In this document: positions 1 to 13,000 of the stretch, piece after piece
Numbering within the stretch: the stretch's first letter is position 1
Layout of the letters: the number at the start of each line of letters is the position of its first letter
Made by a program: the position numbers and the translations under genes
The notes under the pieces: model-generated
Database searches by the model: none
Seen by the model: the letters and a program-made list of their open reading frames with translations, nothing else
Told to the model about the DNA's origin: nothing
NCBI RefSeq assembly: GCF_963678975.1
Contig: NC_089276.1
Location: 26,245,555 to 26,309,554, forward strand
Length of the DNA: 64,000 nt
Direction of reading: 5' to 3'
From: Dysidea avara
Taxonomy: Eukaryota > Porifera > Demospongiae > Dictyoceratida > Dysideidae

Positions 1-3000
1 CAGAGAACCTGTTCATATTGGATTCTATGTAAGTATTATCCGGTACCAGTTGTTGTGATTTGTGGTGACTGTTTGTAGCACCGGCGATTTTATAATGACT
101 TAATATTGGAACCATTGTTGGTAAAAAAGAACAGATGTAATGACTACACTAAAACAGTCAATGTAACAGAAAGAAGTTTTACAATGGTAAGTAACTTGGT
201 ATGGTAACATGTAGATGTAAATATACTCCAATAGAGCAGTCTTATCTTGTTAGCTGAATTATATGCCTGCATTATAAATGTACTTGAAACTTATGCTCTT
301 TACTTTGACATAAGCTTTGTGTGCTTGTGGATTGTTCCACTTACACACATGATCTATTCGATAACAGGAGCTTTAAACCTTATGTCGATAAGCACTATTC
401 ACATTGCTAGGTAACTATGTAATCTAATGAACTACTACTGACATAATTTTAGGATACCGTATTAAGTATGTGTAGTTAGTTATACAGCTGTTGTTCTTTG
501 TGTTTGCAGTTTAGTGTGACATTCACTGCTGTGCTGGAACAGTTGACAAGTTGTCTTAACTACCAATTTACTCTAGTACCAGGCACCAATGTGTACTTCG
601 CCATTACACATGGACCTAGGTGTGATCCATTCTTCTGCTTGTGTCGTCCTTCACCAGTAAGTGTGTATGTGAAATGTGTGTGTGTGTGTGCGTACGTGCA
701 TGCATGCGTGTATGTGTGTACGTACTAGTATCACAAAGTTCATAATTAATGTTTGATGTCTTTTGTAGCTCTTGGACTGTACCTCTTGTCCTAATAACCG
801 GATATCATCTACACAGTGTGAATGTCCATGTTCCTGTCAACTATTTCCAGATAGAGCTGTGTAAGATGTGATATAATGCAAAACAGTCCAAGAAAAGGGT
901 ACCTCTTTCCAAACATGCCATTGTTGCCATAAAAATTATGATGATGGCTGCAATGATGTTAAAGTCCTTATACAAACTTTCAATAATGTTCTGCTAATGT
1001 CATAAAATAGTTTGGTCATTATTACTATTGCAGCCATTTCTTTAATACCCACTCTGATATTAAAAGTAGTCTGCAAACGGTTGTACCCTTTTTGGCAGTT
1101 GAAAACTGTTTTGTACGTATACATATATGTGTGAACCCTTAACGTACATGCAGCCAGGCTTTCAGGCTTGTCTTCATGCAGACCTTTTCTATGTCAACAA
1201 GAATAATATAACACTTTGGGTAGCTATAAGAGCTGTATTTCCCAAATCATACCTAAAAGTTCATGTTTGTTTTTTATGAAAACATGTAAAAGTGAAGAAA
1301 GCGAACTTTGATAGTAGAAGGTTTGTAAAGTTCTGGTAACATGATATCAATCTACTACATGTAACTCACACATTAGATTCCTTGGTATTGATTCTGAGTT
1401 GTTGGGTAAATAGGTAGTACGGTTTTTCATTTTTGAAATCACAAGATGTTTATTGATGTGGCCAACCTCATTTGATCTGGTAGAACTTACTGTAAGAAGT
1501 GAATAACTAAAATAGATTGTGCACATTTGGGATATTGACGGGCTGAACAAAACCGCAATTTTTGCACATTCCTTGAATATTAACTTCTCTGTTATCTATA
1601 GTAATGAAGGGGTAGACTGCCAAAGTTTTAGGCTTTTGTGTTGAATGCCGGTCTTCGGATTATTATGCTAGATCAGCAAGAGTAATAAATTCAGGTGCTT
1701 AATTAATCAATCATAACTTGTGGCTATGAGGATGGGACTGGACTCAATCTGTTCACAATAACAGGCAAATCCATCAAAATGTAGTGCTTTTCCTATATTG
1801 TACCACATTTCAACAAGGAAATGATGATTGCGAACTTCATTTCTGCCACATCGTAAATAATTACCCGTAACGCACATGCCCTCTTCTTTGTGAATGTTAA
1901 ATATTCTTACTCTCCATAAACAGGTGGATCCAGTGGGATATCATACAGTACGATAGTATTATATAGTAGGGACGTCGAAGGTGTGGGCGTGGCCAGTGAT
2001 ATAATATAACCCAAAAATCTGCCGCGATTTTTCAACATGACAGTATTGGTTGGGTAAGACCAAGCCCCAAAGTGTCTTCAGATCAACCTGTAACTTTTCT
2101 ATCAAGTTGCTACAGAATTAAAAAATATTATTAAACGGAATTTTCTACTGCCTGCCTGCCTGCCTGCCTGATACCTTCAGTCAAGCGTAGCGGAAACCTG
2201 GCTACAGCCACAGCCCTAATTCTTTTGCAGAAACGTTTCTAGTTTGCTAAAGAAAAAACCTTTGGTATATTGATAAACATACAATGCTTGTGCTATTGTC
2301 TTACCTTTTATCCTTCTTTACCAGAGGAGGCTGGACACGGCACACGTGAGCGTATATATTTGTATTGAAAGTATAACCAAGCCTTCAGCCTAGTTTTAAC
2401 AAGCACCATTCAAAAGTGCACCCCAAGTTTAGTATTTTAGGGCAATCTACCCCATTCAACCCCACTACTCCAAGTCCGTAAATCACTGTTGAAATCTTCA
2501 GGGATCACGTTTGTTGCAAGTTTCGTCAGTTATCTACGGATAGAATGATGGGTAGAACTATCAGGACACTTTACATGTTTGTAGTTGAGCAGAATAAACA
2601 TTGAAGAAAATAATATGGATGCTGAAATCGCCTCCAAGTAAACTTTAAAAAAAAAAACGGATACCACCAGCCTGGCCTCACAGAGAATTGATTAGAGAAC
2701 GGGAAACTTGAGCACTAGTATTTCAATAAGAATTCTGTTGTACATCACAAAAAACCAGGTGTGTCTGTTGCTAATACCTTCTTTATCACTTAATCTTCAT
2801 CTTGGTATTGGAAATATGCAATTAATGGTAATAGTTTTTAGTAGCGCTTATATCGTGTCCAACCTCCTCTGCTTCTTTACCATGGCCATCAGTCAAGGTT
2901 CTACCACTGAGTGTTAATAGACTACAGTATGGCTTCCATCTACCGGTGTGTATTGCACCAAACTATTTGAACACACTCGTAGGTGACTCGCTGTTGATAT

Positions 3001-6000
3001 CGATCAGTGAGAGCAACTTGCAGTGAACTATAGAGCAACGTGTAAGTCAATAAATATAGTTTAGTAACGGGTCTGACCACACGTGCTAAATTAATTAGTG
3101 TAACGATGTGAATGTATAGTAAAACATCATAGTGTAGCCCTGCTTATTTCGTGAGCCACGCCCACTTACGTAAATTACATCTGTAGACATAATTATGGTA
3201 GCTATGCCCATTCATCAGTCTGTAAGTATGCATGAATCCATGTCCATTATTGTCTGCAGGCTTATGTAGAGCCACGCCCACTGATCAGTTGTTATTGTAT
3301 GAGTCATAATCTAGTTTAAAGTGCTGTGATTAACTCTATAATATGAAAAGCAGGCTATTTAGTCATGAGCTTGCAAAAAAACTTTCACAAACAAGTATAA
3401 GAAAAAATTAGGAATTTTATATTAGATTAGGGACAGTGTATAGCGCTGTAATAAAATGTACTGAAACAAGCTGGATCGGAGTAGTACGTAATGTCCAAAT
3501 ACTGTAAAACAATGCACAGTAGGGATATTCACTTCTTATTGTTTTACAGTATTTGGACATTACTTACTACTACTCCGATCCAGCTTGTTTCAGTACATTT
3601 TATTGCAAGCACTATACACTGTCCCTACTCTAATATAAAATTCCTAATTTTTTCTTATACTTGTAAGTTTTATTGATTTAAGCCCTGTTTCGTACCAAAG
3701 CAATTAAAACATCCATAAAATTAATGTGGTGCACATTTTTTTTTTAATTTCAATATATGTGACTGAATTTTGGGAAAACATTTCCAATCGCACATTAGAA
3801 GTTTCAAGATAAATGGTTTAAAGAATTCAAGTCAGCATAACTTGCTAAGGATAGCAAGCACGCATATGAAATTTACACCAGAGATGCATCTTTAAGACCA
3901 CTTCCAGCACTTGTAGCTACGTACTTGTAGAGTTTCCTGCCAAATAAGATTTAAAATCTGAGCAATTGAATGAGCAAAGTAGAGATACAAGGTTGTGCTG
4001 GTTTTTTAGTGACTGATATGCAGGAAATCAACAGAAAAATCATTTGGCCAACATTACCAGCAGTACTGATTCTTGCCAATCCAGGCCCTTCACAAGACGT
4101 GAAACCGCCATTCGCACTCTCCACACCACCCACAAAAGACGTCTGTTAAAACATAGCCTTGAGTAGTTTGAGTAATACTGAGTGTCAAAACTAGTATATA
4201 GTACAATAGTGTAGCTATCCACTGGTGGTGTTAGTTGTAATGTGCAATTTGAAATGGTTTTATAAAATCTGGTCACATATTTTACTGCAAAACAGTATTC
4301 TCAGCCAGTCACATACGGACTATTAATCCTTATGGGGACATGTCATCCCGTGTTGTACAACACAATATCCTGTGTGTTGATGATGTGTATGTTTTCATAT
4401 TTTAGTAAAATAATACATACAATTACAATACTTTATGTGTTGTACTATGTATACCTACAGGAGTAACTTGAGACAGTGTCCTAGTGGCCCCACTGAACAG
4501 CCACCACGTTACATATTTCAAACATCTGATCAACGTTCCCTTCCTCTATGTTACAATCAACAGTGTGACGAGATTAATGATGAAAAGTAAGTTGTATGTT
4601 GTGCAGTCGTCACCCACTGCAGTTTAAATGCAAATTAGTTGAAGTACCTTTAGAGCTCTAGTTGTATGGTAGTGCATATCCATTTTACTGATTGTTATAA
4701 TTCTGCTATAGTGATTGCAATTTAATGAGGGAGTGTGCGTGGTGTTTCTCACAATGCACAAGACTGGAGGATTGTTGTGAGGACAACAGAACTGCATTGT
4801 TACCAACATGTCGGAGGTCATCATGTAGAGGAGGTAAGTATTGTATGTGACAAATAGTTGTGCATTACAAGTTACTTGTTGCTAAGTTTAAAGTGCTTAA
4901 AAGCATTCACAAGTTTGGGCTGGTACTTAAGCACTAGGATAAACCCACTTGTGAATATGTTTTGGTCACATTAAAGGTCCACTGAAATGGAAAATTCACT
5001 TGCCATTTTATTGAATAAATAGGTTGTTTGTATCATGCAATACATAAAAACACCTATTTAATAATTCAATTATGTTGTACTGAGATATTTAGCCACAAAG
5101 TCTAGTTGCATCACTGTGACACAAGACAAAAAACGGGAAGTACTGTTATTACACACTTTGCAATGGGAAAGGTAGATAAAAACTGGAAGTCTAACGTGCA
5201 GGTGGCAATACCAAGCTCCCCTTTTCAACTCTGTAGTGTTCTAAGATTACTTGAACGTTCTGCTGGAAAACAATAGCAGAGTTGTCCTGTAGTTGCTTGG
5301 TAGTTGCCTGTAGCAGCTCGGCCTGTGTGCTTCGCACTATGGAAGCTCTCGCTTCATTGTGCTTCACTGAAGTGAGATTAGTTCGATTTGTTTACAAAGC
5401 TGGGTTAGCAGTACCATGAAACAAACAATGGTATCTATATTACACTTTCCTGAGTTGCTTCTCTGCCTGAGTAGAGCCGAATGTCTTGCCATTGGCACCA
5501 TCGCAATTGTTTCCTCTCGTTTCTCTACCTCCATCCGCTGTATTGGACCCTTCAGTGTATTCTAAACATCTAAGAAATAAACTTGAGACGTGTTTTGACC
5601 GCTCTGCTGGCCTGTTGATTTACAGTCCCTTTAACAGGCGTTCTCGAGCGTACTTCACCACAAGACCAGCGTAAATTCACTTACTGGCTTGTAACTGGTT
5701 GCAGTGCAAGTTCTTACCATGTTTTGAGTTGTTACGTTAGATACGTGAAACTAAATCAAATTTAGCTGTACATGGACACTTCTGTTGCTTCAATGGTACT
5801 TCATGCGTACTAAAGTTTCTTTGTCTGATGCATTATGATGTAATGTAATTGACAAACCACAATACACTAAAATGTGTTATATCTACTAAACAAAACAAAA
5901 TCTAACTAAATCACATGCACCAACCTATCCCACTAGTAGCAAGGATTGATAATAGCCAAAGTGTGTTTTACCATTTCAGTGGACCTTTAATTTTTTTTTT

Positions 6001-6720
6001 TACAAAGAATTTTCTAGCAAGATTTTGTCAACAGATAATAATTGTGTATGCTCTATTAGAGCATATGGTGTATGTACTTAAATTTGTTTGATCATATCCA
6101 AACAACTTTGTGATTAAAGTGTCTCACAGGTATTTGTGTTAGCTTGTGGTTTAGCAAATAACACCTGTAGATCAGGTATTGCTATTTCAACTTGTAAGTG
6201 TAGTAGCAACAAATTGTATGCCCACATGATCTGCTGTTCTTTATATAGTACAATGTGTCATGTTATGGTTCATGTCATTACAGTATCTGATGGTGATGAT
6301 GATGATGTATCATCAGGAGCAATAGCTGGGGCTGTAGTTGGTATCATATTTGTTGTACTACTCATTGGCTGTCTGGTACTGGTACTGGTGTGGTACAACT
6401 TCATCCGTAAAGAAGACCCTAATGCACCAAAAGCAGAAAATGAGTTTGACTTTAGTAAGAGCCGCTCAAGCTCAGACAACCAATCTCAGGAGCCGCTCAG
6501 CAAGAAGGGAGGTATTAAAACAGACAGTAAAATTGAAGAACGAGACAGCAACGGAGCTACAATAGTTACACCAGACACAATTCATCTCAACAACCCATTG
6601 TACAATGACAATTCCAACAATGACAATCCAAAGAAAAGTCCTGGTGAAAAGAATATTAATGGTAGCACTAACAAGGTTAATCAAACTGAAGCAACCGAAG
6701 CAACCGAGACATCTCTCTAA
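1..6720 (+). CDS. Cys-rich type I membrane protein, 3' part of gene (possibly CACHD1/alpha2-delta-like)
   Basis: Exons are 1-28, 79-186, 510-656, 769-860, 4461-4586, 4712-4833, 6284-6720, and probably a 33-nt microexon 6143-6175. All junctions are GT-AG and phases agree throughout. The gene starts upstream of the window. The ectodomain piece is rich in Cys, with pairs and CxC patterns (ECPCSC, ECAWC, EDCCED), and carries the stretch LVPGTNVYFAITHG. A DGDDDD spacer leads to one membrane segment (GAIAGAVVGIIFVVLL onward) followed by a ~115-residue polar tail rich in Ser, Asn and Lys ending at 6720. The membrane-proximal Cys-rich layout with a PSI-like NDCNLMRECAWC resembles the C-terminal ectodomain of VWA/Cache proteins (CACHD1, alpha2-delta calcium-channel subunits), but that is inference and other Cys-rich receptors are possible. 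Intron 4 (861-4460) holds only repeats, and the intron after 4833 holds a TTAA-flanked element. Confidence 0.72.
1950..2210 (+). repeat. Dispersed repeat family A, short diverged copy
   Basis: The stretch runs through a GTGGGCGTGGCCAGTGA-like start, CAGTATTGGTTGGGTAAGAC, then AGATCAACCTGTAACTTTTC and GGAATTTTCTACTG, ending in a 4-bp microsatellite. The same order of blocks recurs at about 15160-15720 on the same strand and at 61535-61985 reversed, so this is a mobile or formerly mobile family of unknown class. Only the shared central part is present here. Confidence 0.6.
2148..2172. repeat. (TGCC)n microsatellite
   Basis: About six tandem TGCC units lie at the end of a dispersed repeat copy inside intron 4 of the first gene. 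Confidence 0.9.
3391..3666. repeat. Foldback (inverted-repeat) MITE-like element
   Basis: Two arms of about 120 bp, 3391-3513 and 3540-3666, are near-exact reverse complements; for example GTCCAAATACTGTAAAACAA at 3493 pairs with its complement at 3541. A loop of about 26 bp separates them. It encodes nothing. It sits in intron 4 of the first gene. Confidence 0.85.
4971..5990. mobile_element. Non-autonomous DNA transposon with TTAA target duplication (piggyBac/Kolobok-like)
   Basis: The left end TTAAAGGTCCACTGAAATGG (4971-4990) is exactly mirrored by CCATTTCAGTGGACCTTTAA (5971-5990). This gives a 16-bp terminal inverted repeat inside a TTAA duplication. The 1,020-bp interior has no transposase reading frame. 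A TTAA target is characteristic of piggyBac and Kolobok elements, and the sequence alone does not separate them. It lies within an intron of the first gene between exons 4712-4833 and 6143/6284. Confidence 0.82.
6143..6175 (+). other. Candidate 33-nt microexon of the first gene
   Basis: The acceptor TGTGTTAG and donor GGTATTG bound an open 33-nt segment that preserves phase 1 on both sides and adds 11 residues (ACGLANNTCRS), including two Cys that fit the Cys-rich ectodomain. Skipping it also keeps the frame, so it could be an optional exon. Confidence 0.45.
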
Positions 6721-7064
6721 CTATAGAGATCATTATTGTATCGTATGTATGTATTAGACCTGCAGTAGTATACATAGGTAATAACACAAGCAGCTCTTTT
6801 TCTCTGTTATATCATATCCTCTCCCTCCCATTTTATTAATGCAGTTATATCAATATTCTTTAATATACAAATAGGATGGTCAGGTAATAACGTGGTTCAT
6901 AACTATAGTACCAAGTAACTTCATTACTAGTAGCCCTCTGCTACTGGGTACATTGTTACATATATTCAAAAGAAGACCATACACAAATATGCTGTACAAG
7001 TTATACGCGACGTTTCGGGGGTGAAAATTACTTAGCACTTACAAGTGAATATAATGTTGCAGTT
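6721..7064. other. Convergent 3' intergenic region
   Basis: These 344 bp separate the stop codons of two convergent genes. A TTTATT at 6832-6837 reads AATAAA on the minus strand and could be the polyadenylation signal of the VAP-like gene. No coding signal is visible. Confidence 0.5.
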
Positions 7065-10000
7065 TTAAGGAGTTGGGGTTTCACTGTTGCTGATTTGCTT
7101 AAGAATTTCTTCCATTTTTTCTGACATCTGCTGAACGGTTGTGGTTCGGAATTGTTCAAACTGGGCTTCTTGTGCTTGCAGCTTATCCGTGAGCAGGGAA
7201 ATTTGTCGTTTAGATTCTTCTTCCACTTGTTGCAGTCTCTCCTTTAATGTTGTCACTTCTTGTGTCAACATAGCTGACTCACTTTCACGAGCTTTTAACT
7301 TTTCCGATAACATTCTGGTCTCTTTAGAGGAATCATTATTCATTTGTAGGAGTCTCTCATCTGACTTTTTCATCATTTCTTTCATCTCTGTTACCACCGT
7401 TTTCAACTTGTCTACCATAGACGATATACCATTCTGTAAGGAAAAGAATATTTTACACTGCATTACATGATTAGTGATACTTACAGTCTTTGGAATTCCT
7501 TGAACATTCTGTAAGAGAACATGTAGTAATAACATGTATGCAAAAACAGCATACTTCACTTACGTTTAGTTTTGTTGTCTGTAAAGTAGCGATGTTTATT
7601 GGTGAGTGATTACTGATAGGAGAAGTCATTTGCATGTGCTACACAGAAATTATTGGAATACAACTAAGCACTTACAAGCAACAGAACCACAAGTATACAT
7701 CATCCAATACAAGTTTTGCATCTACATATAAAATTGATACTTTCTGTCCAAATAACTAGTAACCCCAGAATTATGTTATAAGGAGCCCTTATTTGAATGA
7801 GGATCCTAATTTCACAGGCATATATAAAATCATATAACACTTGCGAATAGGAACAGAGTAAGCAGTCCTTGTAACATTTCCACTTTTGAATCACACAATG
7901 ATCATGAAGGATGCTACAATTGTGTTCTAATGTGCATCTCAACTGCTCTAATATAGAACTGTGTTTGTGAATGTTCTATTAGAGTATATCTCAATCTTCA
8001 GTCACCCTTCTCACTGGATGTGCCTTCTATTGCAACTTCTCTGATAGCCAATACACAAAACTTGTGCCTATTAGGTGTAGTTTCTCATTCCTGCCTACAT
8101 CACCATTATTCCTACCACATCAAGGACTTTTTTGTACCACTAGTGGCTAAAGCAGCCACTGAGCACCTTTAAAAGTGGGTAACTAGCTAGAGTATGGAGT
8201 CTGAGAAGAAATATATTCATCCACTCATATTGCTATTTTGAATATTGGAGGATGAAAAATTAATGATTAAGTTCATGTGGCCTTTACTGGCATTATTCCT
8301 TTGTACACGACCCTGTAATATAATCTCCAAACCAAAGCATTTTTTGGAATGTAATTCCAGGCATCTGCTCCCACTCATGTTTATTACAACTTGCTTTATA
8401 TTTCCACAAAACAGTGTCAGTTGTAATAGAGTATACTATCTGGGGCAGAAGGTCAGTCAAATTCTATCAGGTCATATGTCACTACTATAATGAGTTAATA
8501 CAGCAGGTCATTCCAAATTTTTGCGGAGCTGTTAAAATAGCCTCCAGCATAAATTTCTGTGATTGTGAAATCTGAGTGCATCTCTTTGGATACTATGGCA
8601 AAGTTAACTAAAACTTGAGAATACATACACAAATGCAATGTCGTCTTGCGAGAGCGCAAGCGATTAAAAAAACTTGCTAATTAAAAGAGTATTTCACTCA
8701 CGAGTATGGATACTGGATACTCACAAGCAAAATAAGTGCCATGCTCTTTAATTAGCAAGTTTTTTAGTCGCTTACACTTTCACGAGATGATGTTACATTT
8801 GAGCAGTACCGTAGGATTTAGGCAAACCTCTGCTAACTCAAAAATATAAGAAATTCAGTCTGCCAGCAGAAAATTTTGCGACTTAGAGCAAACCTTGCAT
8901 ACATAACCCACTGTACAGTATATGTGAATGTACAACAAAACATGTCACCTCATAATATTGGGAAATATTAGAAAATCCCTTAGTTACGTTAACAAAAAGT
9001 ACACCATGTATATGGTTTAATTGGGATGAATTATATTTGGTAAGTTTATTATGTACTGTCTACCTATATTGGTAGACTGTTAATTTGGAGAGCATGTTGT
9101 ATGGAGCATTGGAGTCACAGCAACATTTGGAGGGAACACCGAAGTGCTACTAGCCAATTACACCACATATTATGTGATACACTATGTTGTAAAAATTTTA
9201 CTACTGGTGTGAAGCCAGTGAAGCCAAACAGCTTGTTGGGGTGGCTAAAAGGTTTGCAGGCACCTGTGTAGGGTTAAACGATATATCGTTAGTGTGATAA
9301 ACACAACGATATATCGTTAGTGTGATAAACACATGAGACGATAACTGTATCAAGGCTATTTTTACACATTGTGATTTATCAAGTTCATGATGTACCATGA
9401 TTATATTGCTTACAAAATGAAATACCATAGATGTCGCCGTCTTTACAAATGCAGCAAATTGCATGTTACAAGTAATTTTTATAGTGTAAGGGTTATTTTG
9501 GGGATGGATACAATACGAAACAGAGAAAAACTTGTACTTATTAATATTACATAATTTGCATGTAATACCATGATAATATCAAACATCATGATAAATACAT
9601 CTATGATATATCGCGGTGACTTTTTTCAATATCGCCCAATCCTACACCTATATACGGGATCTAAAATCCATAATCCATACACTATTAGAATACTTGGTAG
9701 TAGACTACTGAAGCATTGGAGTTGAATAGACTATACCAATATGGGCTCCTGATTGTACCTTTCTTTGAGTTCACAATCTATTGATATATGGCTTGACACA
9801 AACCCGCAGGAGATACAGTGCATACATTACGGGCATATGATTTCCTTCCTGTTTCTTTTTGCTTTCAACACAATGTTGATTTTCGTGCCAATGGCTTCAC
9901 ATAACAATGAACGGGGAATTGCCTTGTAGTTTTCTATACCACACCTTTTACTTCCACGCAGTTGAAGTGAGCAGATTGATATAAAGTACACTTCACATTG

Positions 10001-13000
10001 ACTTTACTATATATCCTAATATATCTGGTGACATTCTTTCCTTTGATATGGTGGTATACGAGTCATTATTGACAAATATTATACAGTGGAACCTGTGTTA
10101 CGGTCACCTGGATTAAGCGGCCACCTTTGCATAACGGCCATGGTCATGAGGTCCCAAATATTTTCCCATACAAATGTATGTATTGTGGTCTGCATTAAGC
10201 GGTCACCTGTCTAACGTGTATAACGGCCAACCAAGAATTCGCCTATGAATCACTGTATGCATAACTTTATCCTTCGTATAGCGGTTGCTTCCTTTTATGG
10301 TGGCTTGCTGAGCCAATGGTCTGACACCAAAAAAAACAAACCACGGCACCGTTTCTTCCTGCCTTTCAATGAATGCTATACAAACTATCAGGCTTCACTG
10401 CTTAAACGTATTCAATAGCTATAACCAACATTCATAGCAAGCTCACCTTGCCCTTTCTGTATAAAGACTAGTAAAATTATTACTGTATTGCGGTTGGCGC
10501 GAGCCTCTTAATAATAATTACTCATTTATAACGGTCATAGCCACTAAAATGCTGCAGACCACCTTATGCAGGTTTTCTCCATAACAGCCACCTGTATATA
10601 AAGGCCAGATATCCAAGGTGACCATTATAGACAGGTTCCACTGTATTACAAAAAAGAGAGACTGCCTTCTGGTTGATATGTACTACTGCAATTAATAATC
10701 AAGATTAGGGTTTCCACCATCTTAAATAGTATCTCTACAAGTGAGTAGTATGTACAAACAAAAGGTCACTGTGACCTTAACCACATGTCTACTAAGTTGA
10801 AATTATTACCTTGGTGATTCAAATGTCCTTAAGTACTTCATCAAGAAGTATATAAGTAATGGACCACCTTTAAGTAGTATTGTTTAGTGACAGAGGAGGT
10901 TGAAAGTGACTGAAAAGTGCATTGAACTTATTTGGGTGAAATACTGCCTAATCATAAAATGCACAATAAACCCTGTTAAGGCAGTACTTTATAATTTCAA
11001 AATGTGAGATGTTGTGCCAGACCATGGATGCTGTAATGTCTTTGTTGGTGGGCAAGAAAGATGGAGAGAAGAGTGCCATCAATAGTAATGACTACTTCCT
11101 CTAGTTTAGCCACCACTTATACCTAGATCAGACCCAAACCCTAATGAAAAACAGGTATCATATAGCCACAAACACATTTCTGTGTATTTATTTCCACACA
11201 CGTAAGCCCTTGATGGTATCTACATACAGTATAGTGCAAAGGTGGTTTACTCCTTGGCATTTGAAAAAAAATTTGCATGGTGAAATTTAGAATGATTGCT
11301 AAATAAACTATCAAAATTCTTCACTTTCAAAACTTCACACAATATGGTAAGGTGATAGTGTCTTTTCACCATAAACAGGTAGTGCCTTTTAAATTTAAAT
11401 TCTACAATGTGAAAGGAAATCAGTCATAAAATTTGTTTGGATTTTTAATACTAGGTACGTAAATAGCATTTCCAAGTATCCCTAGTGGCAACATATCCCT
11501 CCTATTAGTGGTGGTACATACATACATAAAACAGAGAGCTCATGAATAACTTGGGAATGAACAGACAAACAGAACAATACCTCTGGAGATGTTTCAATCC
11601 CATTCTGAATCTGCTCAGCCTCCAAGATACAGTTGAACTTGTAGTCAATCACATCAGCTTTATGAGTACCCCTCCACTGGGGATAGATATGATGATGACA
11701 TCATAACTAGTTATTATAATACTCACCAGATCTTCTGATTTAACATCACTATCTGGCACCACCATTGACTGCACCATGAACTTGTGGTAAGTTGTACTGG
11801 TGTTGGGGACACGTAGCGGCTGTAGTCTTACTGTGATATAATGCACAAAGAAGGAAGACATCAAAACACATTAGTTAATGTATCTACGTATATACAAATT
11901 TTAGAAGGACATCATGCATCATCAGTTCTAAAAATTTTACAGTATGCTTGAATATCTGTGAAATTTTGCTTCTTGAATTTAAGTAATCTAGGAATACATG
12001 TGTTCCTTAAAGACACTGGAAATTGTTGTTGAAAATAGCATGGCAATATATTTAATTTTTGCAGATGTAAAAATTTGTCTACAATAAACCAGAAAGTGTT
12101 TAACAATACACTAACTGAGTCTGGTTGTATGTAGATATATAGCTACATATGTAAGGTATGCCCCCAGTTAACGCATGTGCAACCCCTGTGATCATGTCAA
12201 TCACAAGGTTTATGTACTCATGAAGGGATTGTGAGTTATGCTGACAGTTGCTAATACAATGTTAATATAATACATGTCTGCTATTTAATAAATTTACACA
12301 ATATTCAGGATGGAACAATTTCTACTACACTGCTAGTACTAGAAGGTTAATATTTGTACAGCTGGTTAAAAGTCTTTCATTATGTTTCAGAAATGTACCC
12401 CGCCTCAACTGTCAATTTGACACAAAGGAAATGCTCCTTTACAAGTAAGCTATATTGATCAACACTCAAGTGTGCAAACTTCAAATAATTTATAGCCATT
12501 ACAAATTTAACATGACACTCTAACACTCACATGGGTCCAGATGGATATTCTCTATAGCCATGCAAAATTCTTAAAACAATTTCAAGAACTATGTATCTAG
12601 GTACGCAGGTACATTTTCTTAGCTGCTTTATGGCAGGATGGAGTATACTCATGGACTATAACACACACACATACGCATGCACGCACACACATATATACCA
12701 TACCCTAAAATGGAATGCAGACAATAATAGCCTGTTATACACTATGTACAGGGTATATGTAACCACATGGCCAAGCTCATAAGCCACACATAAACCACAC
12801 ATGATATTAACAATGACATGTTTACACTTCAAAGCACATCAATGCTACCAATGATCCAATAGATATGACCACTGGACCAACAGAAGCTACTCTAATAACA
12901 TGGTATATATATTCATCCAATCAAGTCTTACTCTATGGTCACAGTTTACATGAGGAAACCTTACAGTGACTACACAGAGACCATACAAGGGGTGGTTTTA

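Larger units (their letters stand above)
7640..11580. other. Intron 4 of the VAP-like gene: repeats, no exon seen
   Basis: This long intron holds a foldback element, a 28-bp duplication and a pogo-type MITE. I found no further phase-compatible minus-strand exon, though a short one could be missed. Confidence 0.45.

Noticed and set aside
6270-6684. Antisense frames over the last exon of the first gene
   Set aside because: Shadows of the real plus-strand exon.
7065-7559. Stand-alone secreted coiled-coil protein beginning MKYAVFAYMLL
   Set aside because: The first ~40 codons are intron sequence containing GT-AG sites; the spliced reading joins a VAP-like MSP domain in phase.
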